A stretch of DNA of 64,000 nucleotides, taken from contig CAZBWO010000013.1 of NCBI GenBank assembly GCA_964495885.1, positions 39,321-103,320 on the forward strand, in the 5' to 3' direction. Of this stretch, positions 8,642-17,169 are shown one piece after another; the stretch's first letter is position 1; every line of letters begins with the position of its first letter. This DNA is from PALG01 sp964495885 (lineage in GTDB: Bacteria > Bacteroidota > Bacteroidia > Flavobacteriales > Flavobacteriaceae). The position numbers and the translations under genes were made by a program. The notes below the pieces were generated by a model. It was not told where the DNA came from. It ran no database searches and saw only the letters and a program-made list of their open reading frames with translations.

Positions 8642-9910
8642 CTACTTCAACGCAAAATTGCCTACGGCACAGTGAAGACATTTTCTATTGTCACAATATT
8701 GCTGCTTTAATTGCAACAAGGCCTGTGTATACATTGCAGAATCATCCATTTCCCGAATAGCCCTAAATTTCGTAATGATCTTATTTTTTTCTCCGCTAAG
8801 GGAAAGTGCCAAGGCTTCTAAATTTTCAGAGATGTCTTCTCCTTGATACTTTGCATAGGCAAACTTGATTGGGATAACGGTATTGATAAGCAACAAATCT
8901 ATAAACCCTTTCGTGAGGCTTTTTTTTCGCTTGGCGGAAGCCACTTCAAAATTGTAATGAAGATCCCAATATTCGCTAGCAGCAACATGAAATAATTTAT
9001 AAAATTCCTCTTTGGTATTGGTGGTAATGACCTCAGAAAAAAGATGTTCCCGCTCTGTCCATAAGGCAGCAAACTGGGCTAAACGGATAGTTGGAAAGTT
9101 TGGAGGTCGTAACCTGAAAAATTTTGGAGGAACTACACCAAATTGGTCTAATTCAAAAAAATGTTTAGAATAGGTATAACTATCCTGAAGCAATTCATAG
9201 TAAGAATCTGGCAGTTCTTTTTCCAACATCCCAGCTTGACCAAATAGCAATGCTTCAAACTTCAGTAAATTGTAACGACATTTCTGGAATTTGTCAAAAG
9301 GAACCGATTTTGCAATGCTGAAAAAAGATTCTCCATTTAATTTGAGTCCAAAATTCCGAAGTAACATTCTAAAAAAAACCGCTTCCCAATTATTTTGGGT
9401 AGCTTCAAGTTCCTGAACAATTCTGGTAGTTTTTTCTTCCAATCGTTCTACAAAAAGCCTATTTAACCAATTGTTAAATGTTAGGCTAGGTACTTCCTTA
9501 AAATGTTGCTCACAGGGAATAAAAAATTCCTTTCTAGAAAAAAAATCATGGTATTTCTGAGTAAGCGCAAGATCAACCCTGTTCTCAAGAATCAATGTGG
9601 GTATTTGGGTCTTATCCTTACGGAAAATTTCCCTGTCATGCTCCCATACCACATGTAGAATGACATTATCATAATTAGGGTCATCTTGATGCCCATGAGC
9701 CATCCATTCTGAAGAAGTTACATGAAGTTCAATGTTTCCAGCCCACCGCTGATTACCAATTATCAATTGGGCCGCCAGAAAATCGGGGCCCTGATGTTCA
9801 TTATAGGTTCCTTGATTAAGGATTTTAATTGCCTCACCTGAAGTAGTTTGCAAATCCCGTTTTTGAAATTTTTGAAACCTCCATAAATAATGAAGAAATT
9901 CTTCCTTCAT
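8642..9910 (-). CDS. DUF2851 family protein
   Basis: A 422-residue cytoplasmic protein, no signal peptide. It starts MKEEFLHYLWRFQKF and has the DUF2851 features NQGTYNEHQGPDFLAAQL and WAGNIELHVTSSEW near the N terminus, plus a C-terminal Cys cluster (QYCDNRKCLHCAVGNF). The GPDF...G.IE.H.. pattern resembles a nuclease-like metal site, but the function of the family is not established. ATG at 9910 is chosen over a TTG four codons upstream. Found widely in Bacteroidota. Confidence 0.85.
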   Translation of the reverse strand: MKEEFLHYLWRFQKFQKRDLQTTSGEAIKILNQGTYNEHQGPDFLAAQLIIGNQRWAGNIELHVTSSEWMAHGHQDDPNYDNVILHVVWEHDREIFRKDKTQIPTLILENRVDLALTQKYHDFFSRKEFFIPCEQHFKEVPSLTFNNWLNRLFVERLEEKTTRIVQELEATQNNWEAVFFRMLLRNFGLKLNGESFFSIAKSVPFDKFQKCRYNLLKFEALLFGQAGMLEKELPDSYYELLQDSYTYSKHFFELDQFGVVPPKFFRLRPPNFPTIRLAQFAALWTEREHLFSEVITTNTKEEFYKLFHVAASEYWDLHYNFEVASAKRKKSLTKGFIDLLLINTVIPIKFAYAKYQGEDISENLEALALSLSGEKNKIITKFRAIREMDDSAMYTQALLQLKQQYCDNRKCLHCAVGNFALK

Positions 9911-9996
9911 TGTATTGTCCAAACGTAAACGGGGAGTTTGCGGAACAGAAATTTAAAGGTAAGAAAAAACTTATATATGCAGCAAAAGGAAATAAA

Positions 9997-10977
9997 CTAT
10001 TCTAGAAAACCTTGTTTACGCATCCAGTCGTTATTGAACATTTTGGCAACATACCTACTGCCATGATCATGAAATAAAACGACCACCACATCGTCTTTGG
10101 AAAAATGTTCCTTTAGTTGTAACACTCCTTTTATGGCGGCACCTGCAGAGTTTCCCAGGAACATACCTTCTTCTTTTGCCAAGCGTTGAGTGTAGACTGC
10201 AGCATCTTTATCTGTGACTTTCGTAAAACCGTCAATAATGTCAAAATTTACATTGGCAGGAAGAATATCTTCCCCTATACCTTCTGTTATATATGGGTAG
10301 ATTTCGTTTTCATCAAAAATTCCAGTTTCGTGGTATTTTTTAAAAACACTCCCATAGGTGTCAACCCCCCATACTTTAACATTTGGGTTTTGCTCCTTAA
10401 GGTATTTTCCAACACCACTTATAGTACCTCCGGTTCCTACTCCCACTACAAAATGGGTCACCTTGCCACTAGTTTGCTTCCAGATTTCAGGGCCCGTGCT
10501 CTCATAATGTGCTTTGGTGTTACTAGGATTGTCATATTGATTCACATACCAACTATTTGGGGTTTCCTCTGCCATTCGTTTTGAAACTGAATAGTACGAC
10601 CTTGGGTCATCGGGCGCAACATCGGTTGGACATACCACTACTTCGGCACCAACTGCCCGCAGTACGTCCATTTTTTCCTTGGATTGCTTATCTGAAATAA
10701 CAAAAATACATTTATACCCTTTCACAATTGCCGCTAAAGCCAAGCCCATTCCAGTATTCCCACTAGTGCCTTCAATGATGGTACCTCCAGGCTTTAAACG
10801 CCCGTCTGCTTCAGCATCTTCGATCATTTTCAATGCCATACGATCCTTCACCGAGTTCCCTGGGTTGAAAGTTTCATATTTTGCCAACACCAAACAGGGT
10901 AATTCCTCTGTGAGTTTATTCAGTTTCACCAAAGGAGTATTCCCAATAGTTTCCAGTATATTTTCAGCGTATTCCAT
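9997..10977 (-). CDS. Cysteine synthase / cystathionine beta-synthase-like PLP enzyme
   Basis: This 326-residue fold-type II PLP enzyme has the Schiff-base Lys at K44 in NPGNSVKDR, the TSGNTG loop at about 70-75, and the phosphate-cupping GVGTGGTISG. It lacks C-terminal CBS domains. The length and the ITEGIGEDILP segment are closer to the catalytic core of cystathionine beta-synthase than to CysK, so the product could be cysteine or cystathionine. The start ATG at 10977 is preferred to an in-frame codon at 11013 because a -7 box at 10997-11004 places transcription start after 11013. Confidence 0.85.
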   Translation of the reverse strand: MEYAENILETIGNTPLVKLNKLTEELPCLVLAKYETFNPGNSVKDRMALKMIEDAEADGRLKPGGTIIEGTSGNTGMGLALAAIVKGYKCIFVISDKQSKEKMDVLRAVGAEVVVCPTDVAPDDPRSYYSVSKRMAEETPNSWYVNQYDNPSNTKAHYESTGPEIWKQTSGKVTHFVVGVGTGGTISGVGKYLKEQNPNVKVWGVDTYGSVFKKYHETGIFDENEIYPYITEGIGEDILPANVNFDIIDGFTKVTDKDAAVYTQRLAKEEGMFLGNSAGAAIKGVLQLKEHFSKDDVVVVLFHDHGSRYVAKMFNNDWMRKQGFLE

Positions 10978-10996
10978 ATCTGTTTTTAAGCCGCGG

Positions 10997-11004
10997 CAAA
11001 AGTA
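10997..11004 (-). promoter_or_regulatory. -7 promoter box TACTTTTG of the cysteine synthase-like gene
   Basis: The minus strand matches TAnnTTTG exactly, 19 nt before the chosen ATG. I could not find a convincing -33 TTG at the right distance. Confidence 0.5.
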
Positions 11005-11041
11005 CAAAAACATCGTTATTTGCCATGGTATTCAGCATAAA

Positions 11042-12277
11042 TTATTCAAATCTAATGGCTTTCACGGGAGCAATTTTGGAGACCAAATAAGAAGGAATCA
11101 ACAACATTACTAAACAAAGCAGCAATGTCCCCACATTTAGTAATAAAATATATCCAAAATCAATGAATACAGGGGCTTCCGTTACGTAATAGGTTTGCGG
11201 ATCTAACTTGATGAATTTACCAAACTTTTGCAATAACAACAAGCCAATTCCTATGATGTTTCCAAAGAATAATCCAATGCAGATAATATATGCAGCATTG
11301 TATAGAAAGATTTTACGAATACTCCAATCATTACTTCCCAAGGCCTTTAATATGCCTATCATTTGTGTACGTTCCAATATTAAAACCAACAATGCGGTTA
11401 TCATGTTGATTCCAGAAATTAGAATCATAATTCCAATAATAAGATAGGTATTGAAATCAAACAAATCAATCCATTCAAACATGGAATAAAATTTATCCCG
11501 AATGGTGATGGAATCCAAATCGCTTGGTGTTTCTTCATAGACTTGATTTCCAATAGACTGAATTTCATCAAAATCTTCCACAAACACTTCAAAAGCCCCA
11601 ACTTGATCTGCCTCCCATTTATTAAGCCGTTGAAGATGCCGAATATCTGCCATCACAAATTGCTCATCGAATTCCTGGAACCCACTATCATATATTCCTA
11701 CGATAGTCAAGCCCAAGCTTCTTATTTTCCGTTCGCTTTCCTCCTGAAGGAAAAATACATTAATGCGATCTCCCAACTGCAATTCAAGCCTATTTACTAA
11801 GTAAGAAGATACCAAGATTTCATCGTTAAGGGTCTCTTTAAAATTGGGTAGACGCCCTTCTTGCAAAAACTCTTCAAATGCCCCCCAGCTGTATTCCTTT
11901 CCAACTCCTTTTACCACTACCCCCTCAAAATCTTTTTCTGTACGGATTACCCCTCCTTTGGCAGCGGTAGCTTGAATATGGGTAACCCCTTCCACCGAAG
12001 TAAACGTTGGATAAAAATCCTGATGAATGGAGATTGGGGTCTGGGACTCATCTGTATTGTTGGAATCGAATTTTGAAATAATGATATCCCCATTAAACGC
12101 AGAGACTTTTTCCCGTATTTTCTTTTGGAGTCCCAAAGTAACCGCAATGGATATAAGCATAATAGTCACCCCCAGGGCTATGGCAGCAATTGCTATTTTT
12201 ATTATTGGGGCCGATACACTACTTTTACGATCCTTGGAAGCAATAATGCGTCTAGCTGCAAAAAATTCGAAATTCAC
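11042..12277 (-). CDS. ABC transporter permease, LolC/LolE-FtsX type
   Basis: A 411-residue inner-membrane protein. It has a cytoplasmic start (MNFEFFAARRII), TM1 at about 25-50, a large periplasmic MacB-like domain (about 50-265), then three membrane segments near 275-300, 325-350 and 370-400, with the final motif APVKAIRFE. This is the architecture of LolC/E subunits, which extract lipoproteins for the outer membrane. The matching ATPase is not adjacent. The start codon is GTG at 12277; the divergent namZ gene starts only 6 bp away. Confidence 0.85.
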   Translation of the reverse strand: MNFEFFAARRIIASKDRKSSVSAPIIKIAIAAIALGVTIMLISIAVTLGLQKKIREKVSAFNGDIIISKFDSNNTDESQTPISIHQDFYPTFTSVEGVTHIQATAAKGGVIRTEKDFEGVVVKGVGKEYSWGAFEEFLQEGRLPNFKETLNDEILVSSYLVNRLELQLGDRINVFFLQEESERKIRSLGLTIVGIYDSGFQEFDEQFVMADIRHLQRLNKWEADQVGAFEVFVEDFDEIQSIGNQVYEETPSDLDSITIRDKFYSMFEWIDLFDFNTYLIIGIMILISGINMITALLVLILERTQMIGILKALGSNDWSIRKIFLYNAAYIICIGLFFGNIIGIGLLLLQKFGKFIKLDPQTYYVTEAPVFIDFGYILLLNVGTLLLCLVMLLIPSYLVSKIAPVKAIRFE

Positions 12278-12283
12278 TTAGGT

Positions 12284-13528
12284 ATGCGGTTTACTTTTTT
12301 CAAAAATACATTAATAAAACTTCTTCCTCTAACGATCCTTGCCTGTTTTTCGTGTGGAAGCCAGAACAATGAACCCAAGGATAGGGTTTCAGAAAATAGT
12401 GTTTCCCTGGAAAAAGAGATTGGAATCCTTCCGGGTATTTATCAAACAGCACAATATCTCCCGCTGCTTAAAGAAAAGAACGTTGGGATTGTAGCCAACC
12501 CTACTTCGGCTTTTTCGGAAGATTCGCCCATGATTCATTTGGTTGATTTTCTCCTTTCGGAAGGAATTGAAGTGACCAAGGTTTTTTCACCAGAGCATGG
12601 TTTCCGTGGTAAGGCAGACGCAGGGGAAACCGTGCAAGATGGTAAAGATCCCAAAACGGGACTTCCTATTTTTTCGCTACACGGAAAACATAGAAAACCC
12701 ACCGAAACACATATGAAAGAAATTGATATCATGGTATTTGATATTCAGGATGTAGGAGTTCGGTTTTACACGTATTTATCAACCCTTCACTATGTCATGG
12801 AAGCTTGCGCTGAAGCGGGCATACCTTTATTAGTTTTGGATCGTCCCAATCCTAATAGTCATTACATAGATGGACCAGTGATGGAAATGTCCCACACAAG
12901 CTTCTTAGGTCTACATCCCGTACCGTTGGTGTATGGCATGACCATTGGCGAATATGCACAAATGATTAATGGCGAGGGTTGGTTGGCAAACAAGCTTCGT
13001 TGTGATTTAACGGTAATTCCTGTGGAAAACTACACCCATAAAGATTCGTACCATTTAAATGTTCGTCCGTCTCCTAACCTACCCAATGATGTAGCTATTA
13101 ACTTATACCCTAGCCTTGGGCTATTGGAAGGGACCAACCTTAACGCAGGACGTGGTTCAGAGATGCAATTCCAAATCTTTGGCTCCCCTTACCTACCTTC
13201 GGAAAAATATTCATTTCAATACACCCCAAAACCCAACGAAGGTTCCAAATATCCAAAGTTTGAAGGAAAATTATGCAACGGACTTGATCTTCGGGAAACA
13301 CCCAAAATGAAGGAAATAGACCTTACATGGATCATTGAAGCGTACAAAAACTACCCAAAAAACGAGTCTTTTTTTAACACTAATAACTTCACCAAACATG
13401 CTGGAACCGAAGTCCTTCAACAGCAAATTGAAGAAGGACTTTCCATGGAAGAAATTAGAAAAACATGGACGGAAAGCTTGGCTAATTTCAAACAAGTTCG
13501 AAAAAAATACTTGCTTTACGAAGACTGA
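12284..13528 (+). CDS. namZ: Exo-beta-N-acetylmuramidase NamZ-like lipoprotein (DUF1343)
   Basis: A 414-residue protein with a lipoprotein-type signal (MRFTFFKNTLIKLLPL then ILACFSCGS). The DUF1343 core is clear: SPEHGFRGKADAGE, FDIQDVGVRFYTYLS, LDRPNPN, PSPNLPNDVAINLYPSLGLLEGTN. Characterised NamZ enzymes remove terminal MurNAc from peptidoglycan fragments during cell-wall recycling. The frame stays open for 53 more codons upstream, but the signal peptide fixes the start at 12284. The 3' end overlaps the convergent YkgJ-family gene by 13 bp. Confidence 0.88.
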   Translation: MRFTFFKNTLIKLLPLTILACFSCGSQNNEPKDRVSENSVSLEKEIGILPGIYQTAQYLPLLKEKNVGIVANPTSAFSEDSPMIHLVDFLLSEGIEVTKVFSPEHGFRGKADAGETVQDGKDPKTGLPIFSLHGKHRKPTETHMKEIDIMVFDIQDVGVRFYTYLSTLHYVMEACAEAGIPLLVLDRPNPNSHYIDGPVMEMSHTSFLGLHPVPLVYGMTIGEYAQMINGEGWLANKLRCDLTVIPVENYTHKDSYHLNVRPSPNLPNDVAINLYPSLGLLEGTNLNAGRGSEMQFQIFGSPYLPSEKYSFQYTPKPNEGSKYPKFEGKLCNGLDLRETPKMKEIDLTWIIEAYKNYPKNESFFNTNNFTKHAGTEVLQQQIEEGLSMEEIRKTWTESLANFKQVRKKYLLYED

Positions 13529-14016
13529 TTTAAACGCTGCTTCATCTGCTCCACAATTTGAAAGGCTGCAGGACAAATAGCCACATTTTTTAACGTAAGA
13601 TGGGAAATTTGATGAAATTTTCTTCTATCGGTGTGTGGAAATTCACGGCAGGCTTTGGGGCGCACTTCATAAATACTGCAATAGTTATCGGCACCCAAAA
13701 AAGAACATGGCAATGATTGCAATACATAGTCATTCTCTTCATCAACCCGCAAATATTGAGCAATAAATGCTTGGGGTTTCAAACGAAAATGTTTCGCAAT
13801 TCGCTCAATATCCTTGTTTGTAAATAAAGGTCCGGTTGTTTTACAACAATTGGCACACTCCAAACAGTTGGTACCCGCGAATACTTCATTGTGCAATTCG
13901 ACCATCAGTGAATCTAAATGCTTTGGAGGCTTCTTCTTTAGTTTTGCAAAAAATTTTTTATTCTCTTTAGCTACCTCTTTTGCCCGTTGTGGCAACTCCT
14001 GTAAAATCTCATCCAT
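13516..14016 (-). CDS. YkgJ-family zinc/iron-chelating cysteine-cluster protein
   Basis: A 166-residue cytoplasmic protein with Cys motif CLECANCC (about 55-62) and a second group LPCSF...YCSIY...ACREFPH (about 100-130). This is the pattern of the putative metal-binding CxxCxxCC (YkgJ/UPF0153) family. The substrate or partner is unknown. It follows the DUF2059 gene by 18 bp on the same strand, so the two may form an operon. Confidence 0.85.
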   Translation of the reverse strand: MDEILQELPQRAKEVAKENKKFFAKLKKKPPKHLDSLMVELHNEVFAGTNCLECANCCKTTGPLFTNKDIERIAKHFRLKPQAFIAQYLRVDEENDYVLQSLPCSFLGADNYCSIYEVRPKACREFPHTDRRKFHQISHLTLKNVAICPAAFQIVEQMKQRLNQSS

Positions 14017-14034
14017 GGAGCATTAACTTAACCG

Positions 14035-14574
14035 TTAGTATACGTAACCGTCTTTTACCAATGTACTCATTTTGGAGCCAAAAAGCTCTTTGCTCCAATC
14101 GCTTGAAATTATCTCAACATCTTTGGATAACGCAGGGCGCACAGTCTCGATTTTTTCTCCTACTTCGGAATTGAAAAAATCTTGGATAACCTTGTTTTCA
14201 GATGCTGAAAGTGATTTTTGCTTGATCATTTTTTGTGCAGCTTCGGTTTCATAAAATTGGGTCATGGCCGCAATTTCTTCCCTGGTAAAATGTTTTCGAT
14301 AGGCAAAAGACAACATCCGTATCACCTCATCAACTTGTTCGGTTTTGTCTTTCCGAAGTTTTTCCCACTCCTTATTTGGAATGTCAAATTTGCTGAAATT
14401 CCGTTTCAGTAAAGGAAACACCTCTTCAAAAGCCTCCCCGTATTGTTGGCGGGTACCGTTGATGTTCAAATAATTGATGACTTCTTTTTGAAAATCATCA
14501 ATTTGTGCAGAAGCTGAAAAACAAACCGAAAAAAAAACCGTTAAAATAACAACATACATTTTTTTGATTCTCAT
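14035..14574 (-). CDS. DUF2059 secreted protein
   Basis: A 179-residue protein with signal peptide MRIKKMYVVILTVFFSVCFSASAQ. The helical DUF2059 region (LSFAYRKHFTREEIAAMTQFYETEAAQKMI, about 85-120) describes exported helical proteins of unknown function in many Gram-negatives. It is divergent from the metalloprotease gene, with 39 bp between starts. Confidence 0.8.
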   Translation of the reverse strand: MRIKKMYVVILTVFFSVCFSASAQIDDFQKEVINYLNINGTRQQYGEAFEEVFPLLKRNFSKFDIPNKEWEKLRKDKTEQVDEVIRMLSFAYRKHFTREEIAAMTQFYETEAAQKMIKQKSLSASENKVIQDFFNSEVGEKIETVRPALSKDVEIISSDWSKELFGSKMSTLVKDGYVY

Positions 14575-14613
14575 ATAAAAGCTATGTTTGTTTTGATGAC
14601 TAAAATTTTTGCT

Positions 14614-15396
14614 ATGAAATTTACGTTCCGAAAGATAGCCCTTTTTTGCCTATTCACCATTTCTTTATGGGCCTGCAAGGAAGATGACTCTGAATCTATG
14701 GTAGAAGATCCAACTGCCGAAAATAAAAAAGCCTTGGGACTTTCTGCAGAAGATATTCTCTCCAATGATATTTACACAAGTCTTACGGTAGAAATGGCCT
14801 TTACTGCTGAATATGCTCCAACCCAACAAACCATCAATGCATTTAAACAGTTTATTTTGGAACGCGTGAATAAATCCAGTGGGGTTGTATTTATTGAAAA
14901 TCAAGTATCCCCGCCTGGAAACGATCCTTTTTCCATCGATGAAATTAGGGATATTGAAGATGATATTAGAACGCAATATACCGAGGGTAATAACATTGCG
15001 ATATTCGTATTTTTTGCAAACGGAAACTCCACGAATGACACCCAAAATACAGTTACATTGGGAACTGCCTACCGAAACACTTCCATTGTAATTTATGAGC
15101 GAACCATTCAAGAAGTCACAGATAGTGACCCGGAAATCCTTCCTTTGTTGGAAACAACCACCCTTAATCATGAGTTTGGCCATATTCTTGGGTTGACCAA
15201 CATTCAAAATGATGACATTCATCAAAATCATGAAGATGGTGACAACCTAAAACATTGTATGGTAGAAAACTGCCTTATGTATTATGATGCTACCAATGTG
15301 ACCCGGGAGATGATTTACAGATTAAGCAGCAGAATGGCTGTTCCGGAGTTGGATGCTCTTTGTATTGAAGATTTACAAGCAAAAGGCGGAAAATAA
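14614..15396 (+). CDS. Lipoprotein zinc metalloprotease (HExxH, metzincin-like)
   Basis: A 260-residue lipoprotein with signal MKFTFRKIALFCLFTISLWAC (C21 lipidated), then an acidic KEDDSES stretch like the surface-export signal of flavobacterial lipoproteins. The zinc site is H186-E187-F-G-H190. The next metzincin ligand position is N196 (HEFGHILGLTN) instead of His or Asp. A Met-turn-like CLMYYD follows about 45 residues later. Family is unassigned. The ATG at 14614 is chosen over 14584 because the signal peptide begins there. Activity is uncertain given N196. Confidence 0.75.
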   Translation: MKFTFRKIALFCLFTISLWACKEDDSESMVEDPTAENKKALGLSAEDILSNDIYTSLTVEMAFTAEYAPTQQTINAFKQFILERVNKSSGVVFIENQVSPPGNDPFSIDEIRDIEDDIRTQYTEGNNIAIFVFFANGNSTNDTQNTVTLGTAYRNTSIVIYERTIQEVTDSDPEILPLLETTTLNHEFGHILGLTNIQNDDIHQNHEDGDNLKHCMVENCLMYYDATNVTREMIYRLSSRMAVPELDALCIEDLQAKGGK

Positions 15397-15413
15397 ACCC
15401 ATTGGTGTTTTTC

Positions 15414-17048
15414 TTACTCAATTTTTGAAAATACAGCTTCCCCTTCAATAAAGTTTGCCAAGACTTTGGTATTGGGAATGACTGCTTCAGGGCAGGTCAT
15501 GAGATTGGTGTCCAGTATAATAAAATCTGCAGCTTTTCCAACTTCAATACTTCCTTTTTCTTTAGCTTCGAAGTTTGAATATGCTGCCCAAATCGTCATT
15601 CCTTTCAATGCTTCTTCCCTTGAAAGGGCTTCTTCCATGCGGTACCCGCCTTCAGGGTATGCTTCTAAGTCCTTTCTTGCCACGGCCGCATAAAACGTGT
15701 ACATGGGGTTTACATTTTCAACTGGGAAGTCGGTACCCAACACAATCATTCCCGCTTGATTCAATAATGTTTTATAAGCATAAGCTCCCTTGATGCGTTC
15801 TGCACCCAACCGATCTTCCGCCCAGTACATATCACTGGTTGCATGGGTTGGTTGCACGGAAGGAATAATATTTTGGGAAAACCATTTAAAATCTGCTGGG
15901 CTTATGACTTGTGCATGTTCTATTTTCCATCGGGCATCCTTAGAATCCTTTAAGGCATTTCTATAGGCCCTTAAAACCGAAACATTGGCAGAGTCTCCAA
16001 TAGCATGGGTGTTCATTTGATACCCCGCCGCTGCAATACGCATCGCAAGCGTATCCAATTCCGAAGCATTCGTGATCATAGCCCCATAATGCCCGGGATG
16101 ATCTGTATACGGCTCCTTTAGCGCTGCCCCCCTTGACCCTAATGCTCCGTCTGCATATACTTTTATTGACCGAACGTTCAACCGTGGTGTTTTAATGATT
16201 CCATTGTTTAAATAATACGAAAGGTTTTCTTCCGAATTACTCACCATGGCATACACCTTCAGTTTCATTTCATTGGCTTGTTGCAAACTATCAATCATTT
16301 CAATGATATCACGATCCAATCCAGCATCATTAACAGTGGTGAGTCCCATTTCAATACAAATTTGCTCTGCCTTTTTCAGTGCATTAACCGATTCATTTTT
16401 CGTTGGGGAAGGAATGATATCAAACACCAAACGCATGGGCTTATCTATCAATATTCCTGAAGGGGCTCCATTCTCCATGAGCACCTGTCCGCCTTCCATT
16501 TTTGTTTCGGCATCAATACCCGCTAATTCAAGTGCTTTAGTATTCACCCATAGTGCATGACCATCTACCCTGCTAAGGGCAACAGGAGTATTGGGAAAAA
16601 GGGAATCTAATTCTTTTTTAGACGGAAATTCCTTTAGTGGCCAATCATTTTGGTCCCAACCTCTTCCAAAAATAAAGGTGCTTTCTTTTCCATCTTCAAA
16701 ATCTATCAACCGTTGAAGCGCTTCTTCTTTACTTTTAGTTCCTACTAAATTTACCTGCTGAAGAAACAAACCTAAATTATAGAGGTGGGCATGCGCATCA
16801 ATAAACCCAGGGAAGATGGGATTTCCCTGTGCATCCAACGTGTTTTGGGGAAGGTATTTTTCCTGAAGGGTTTGGGCATCCCCAACTGCAATAATGGCAC
16901 CTTCATTCACAACGAAGGCCTCCGCAATATCAAAAGTATTATTTACGGTGTAGACTTCTGCGTTGTATACCAAAAGGTCTACTTCTTGTTTGCTAATACA
17001 CGAAAGAAAGGAAAGGAAGACTAATCCAACAAGGTATTTTTTCATCAT
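15414..17048 (-). CDS. Lipoprotein amidohydrolase (YtcJ-like, Amidohydro_3)
   Basis: A 544-residue metal-dependent hydrolase exported as a lipoprotein (MMKKYLVGLVFLSFLSC, C17). Family motifs are GFIDAHAHLYNLG (metal-binding HxH), GRGWDQNDWP, GAYAYKTLLN and GTDFPVENVNP (Asp ligand). Related proteins hydrolyse N-substituted formamides or similar amides; the substrate is unknown. The C-terminal half retains the composite beta sandwich (GSIEVGKAADFIILD). It is transcribed from its own region, after the terminator at 17066-17095. Confidence 0.85.
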   Translation of the reverse strand: MMKKYLVGLVFLSFLSCISKQEVDLLVYNAEVYTVNNTFDIAEAFVVNEGAIIAVGDAQTLQEKYLPQNTLDAQGNPIFPGFIDAHAHLYNLGLFLQQVNLVGTKSKEEALQRLIDFEDGKESTFIFGRGWDQNDWPLKEFPSKKELDSLFPNTPVALSRVDGHALWVNTKALELAGIDAETKMEGGQVLMENGAPSGILIDKPMRLVFDIIPSPTKNESVNALKKAEQICIEMGLTTVNDAGLDRDIIEMIDSLQQANEMKLKVYAMVSNSEENLSYYLNNGIIKTPRLNVRSIKVYADGALGSRGAALKEPYTDHPGHYGAMITNASELDTLAMRIAAAGYQMNTHAIGDSANVSVLRAYRNALKDSKDARWKIEHAQVISPADFKWFSQNIIPSVQPTHATSDMYWAEDRLGAERIKGAYAYKTLLNQAGMIVLGTDFPVENVNPMYTFYAAVARKDLEAYPEGGYRMEEALSREEALKGMTIWAAYSNFEAKEKGSIEVGKAADFIILDTNLMTCPEAVIPNTKVLANFIEGEAVFSKIE

Positions 17049-17065
17049 TCGGGTTTTGGTAAAGA

Positions 17066-17095
17066 TAAAAAAAGCATCCCTCTTATGGGATGCTT
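17066..17095 (-). terminator. Intrinsic terminator after the TPR/TonB-barrel operon
   Basis: On the minus strand the stem AGCATCCC / GGGATGCT is followed by six T. It lies about 75 bp after the barrel gene stop, just before the amidohydrolase start. Confidence 0.85.
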
Positions 17096-17169
17096 ATTAA
17101 ATAAACCCTAAACTTAACTTTTTCTTTTTCAACCATACATTAGATGCAATAGTTTTGAATAGGTTGCTT

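Noticed and set aside
10186..10584. 132-codon plus-strand frame
   Set aside because: It is antisense to the conserved PLP enzyme gene.
12125..12283. N-terminal extension of the NamZ gene by 53 codons
   Set aside because: It lies antisense over the permease and would bury the lipoprotein signal peptide that starts at 12284.
14665..15231. 188-codon minus-strand frame
   Set aside because: It is antisense to the metalloprotease gene, has poor protein character and no start context.
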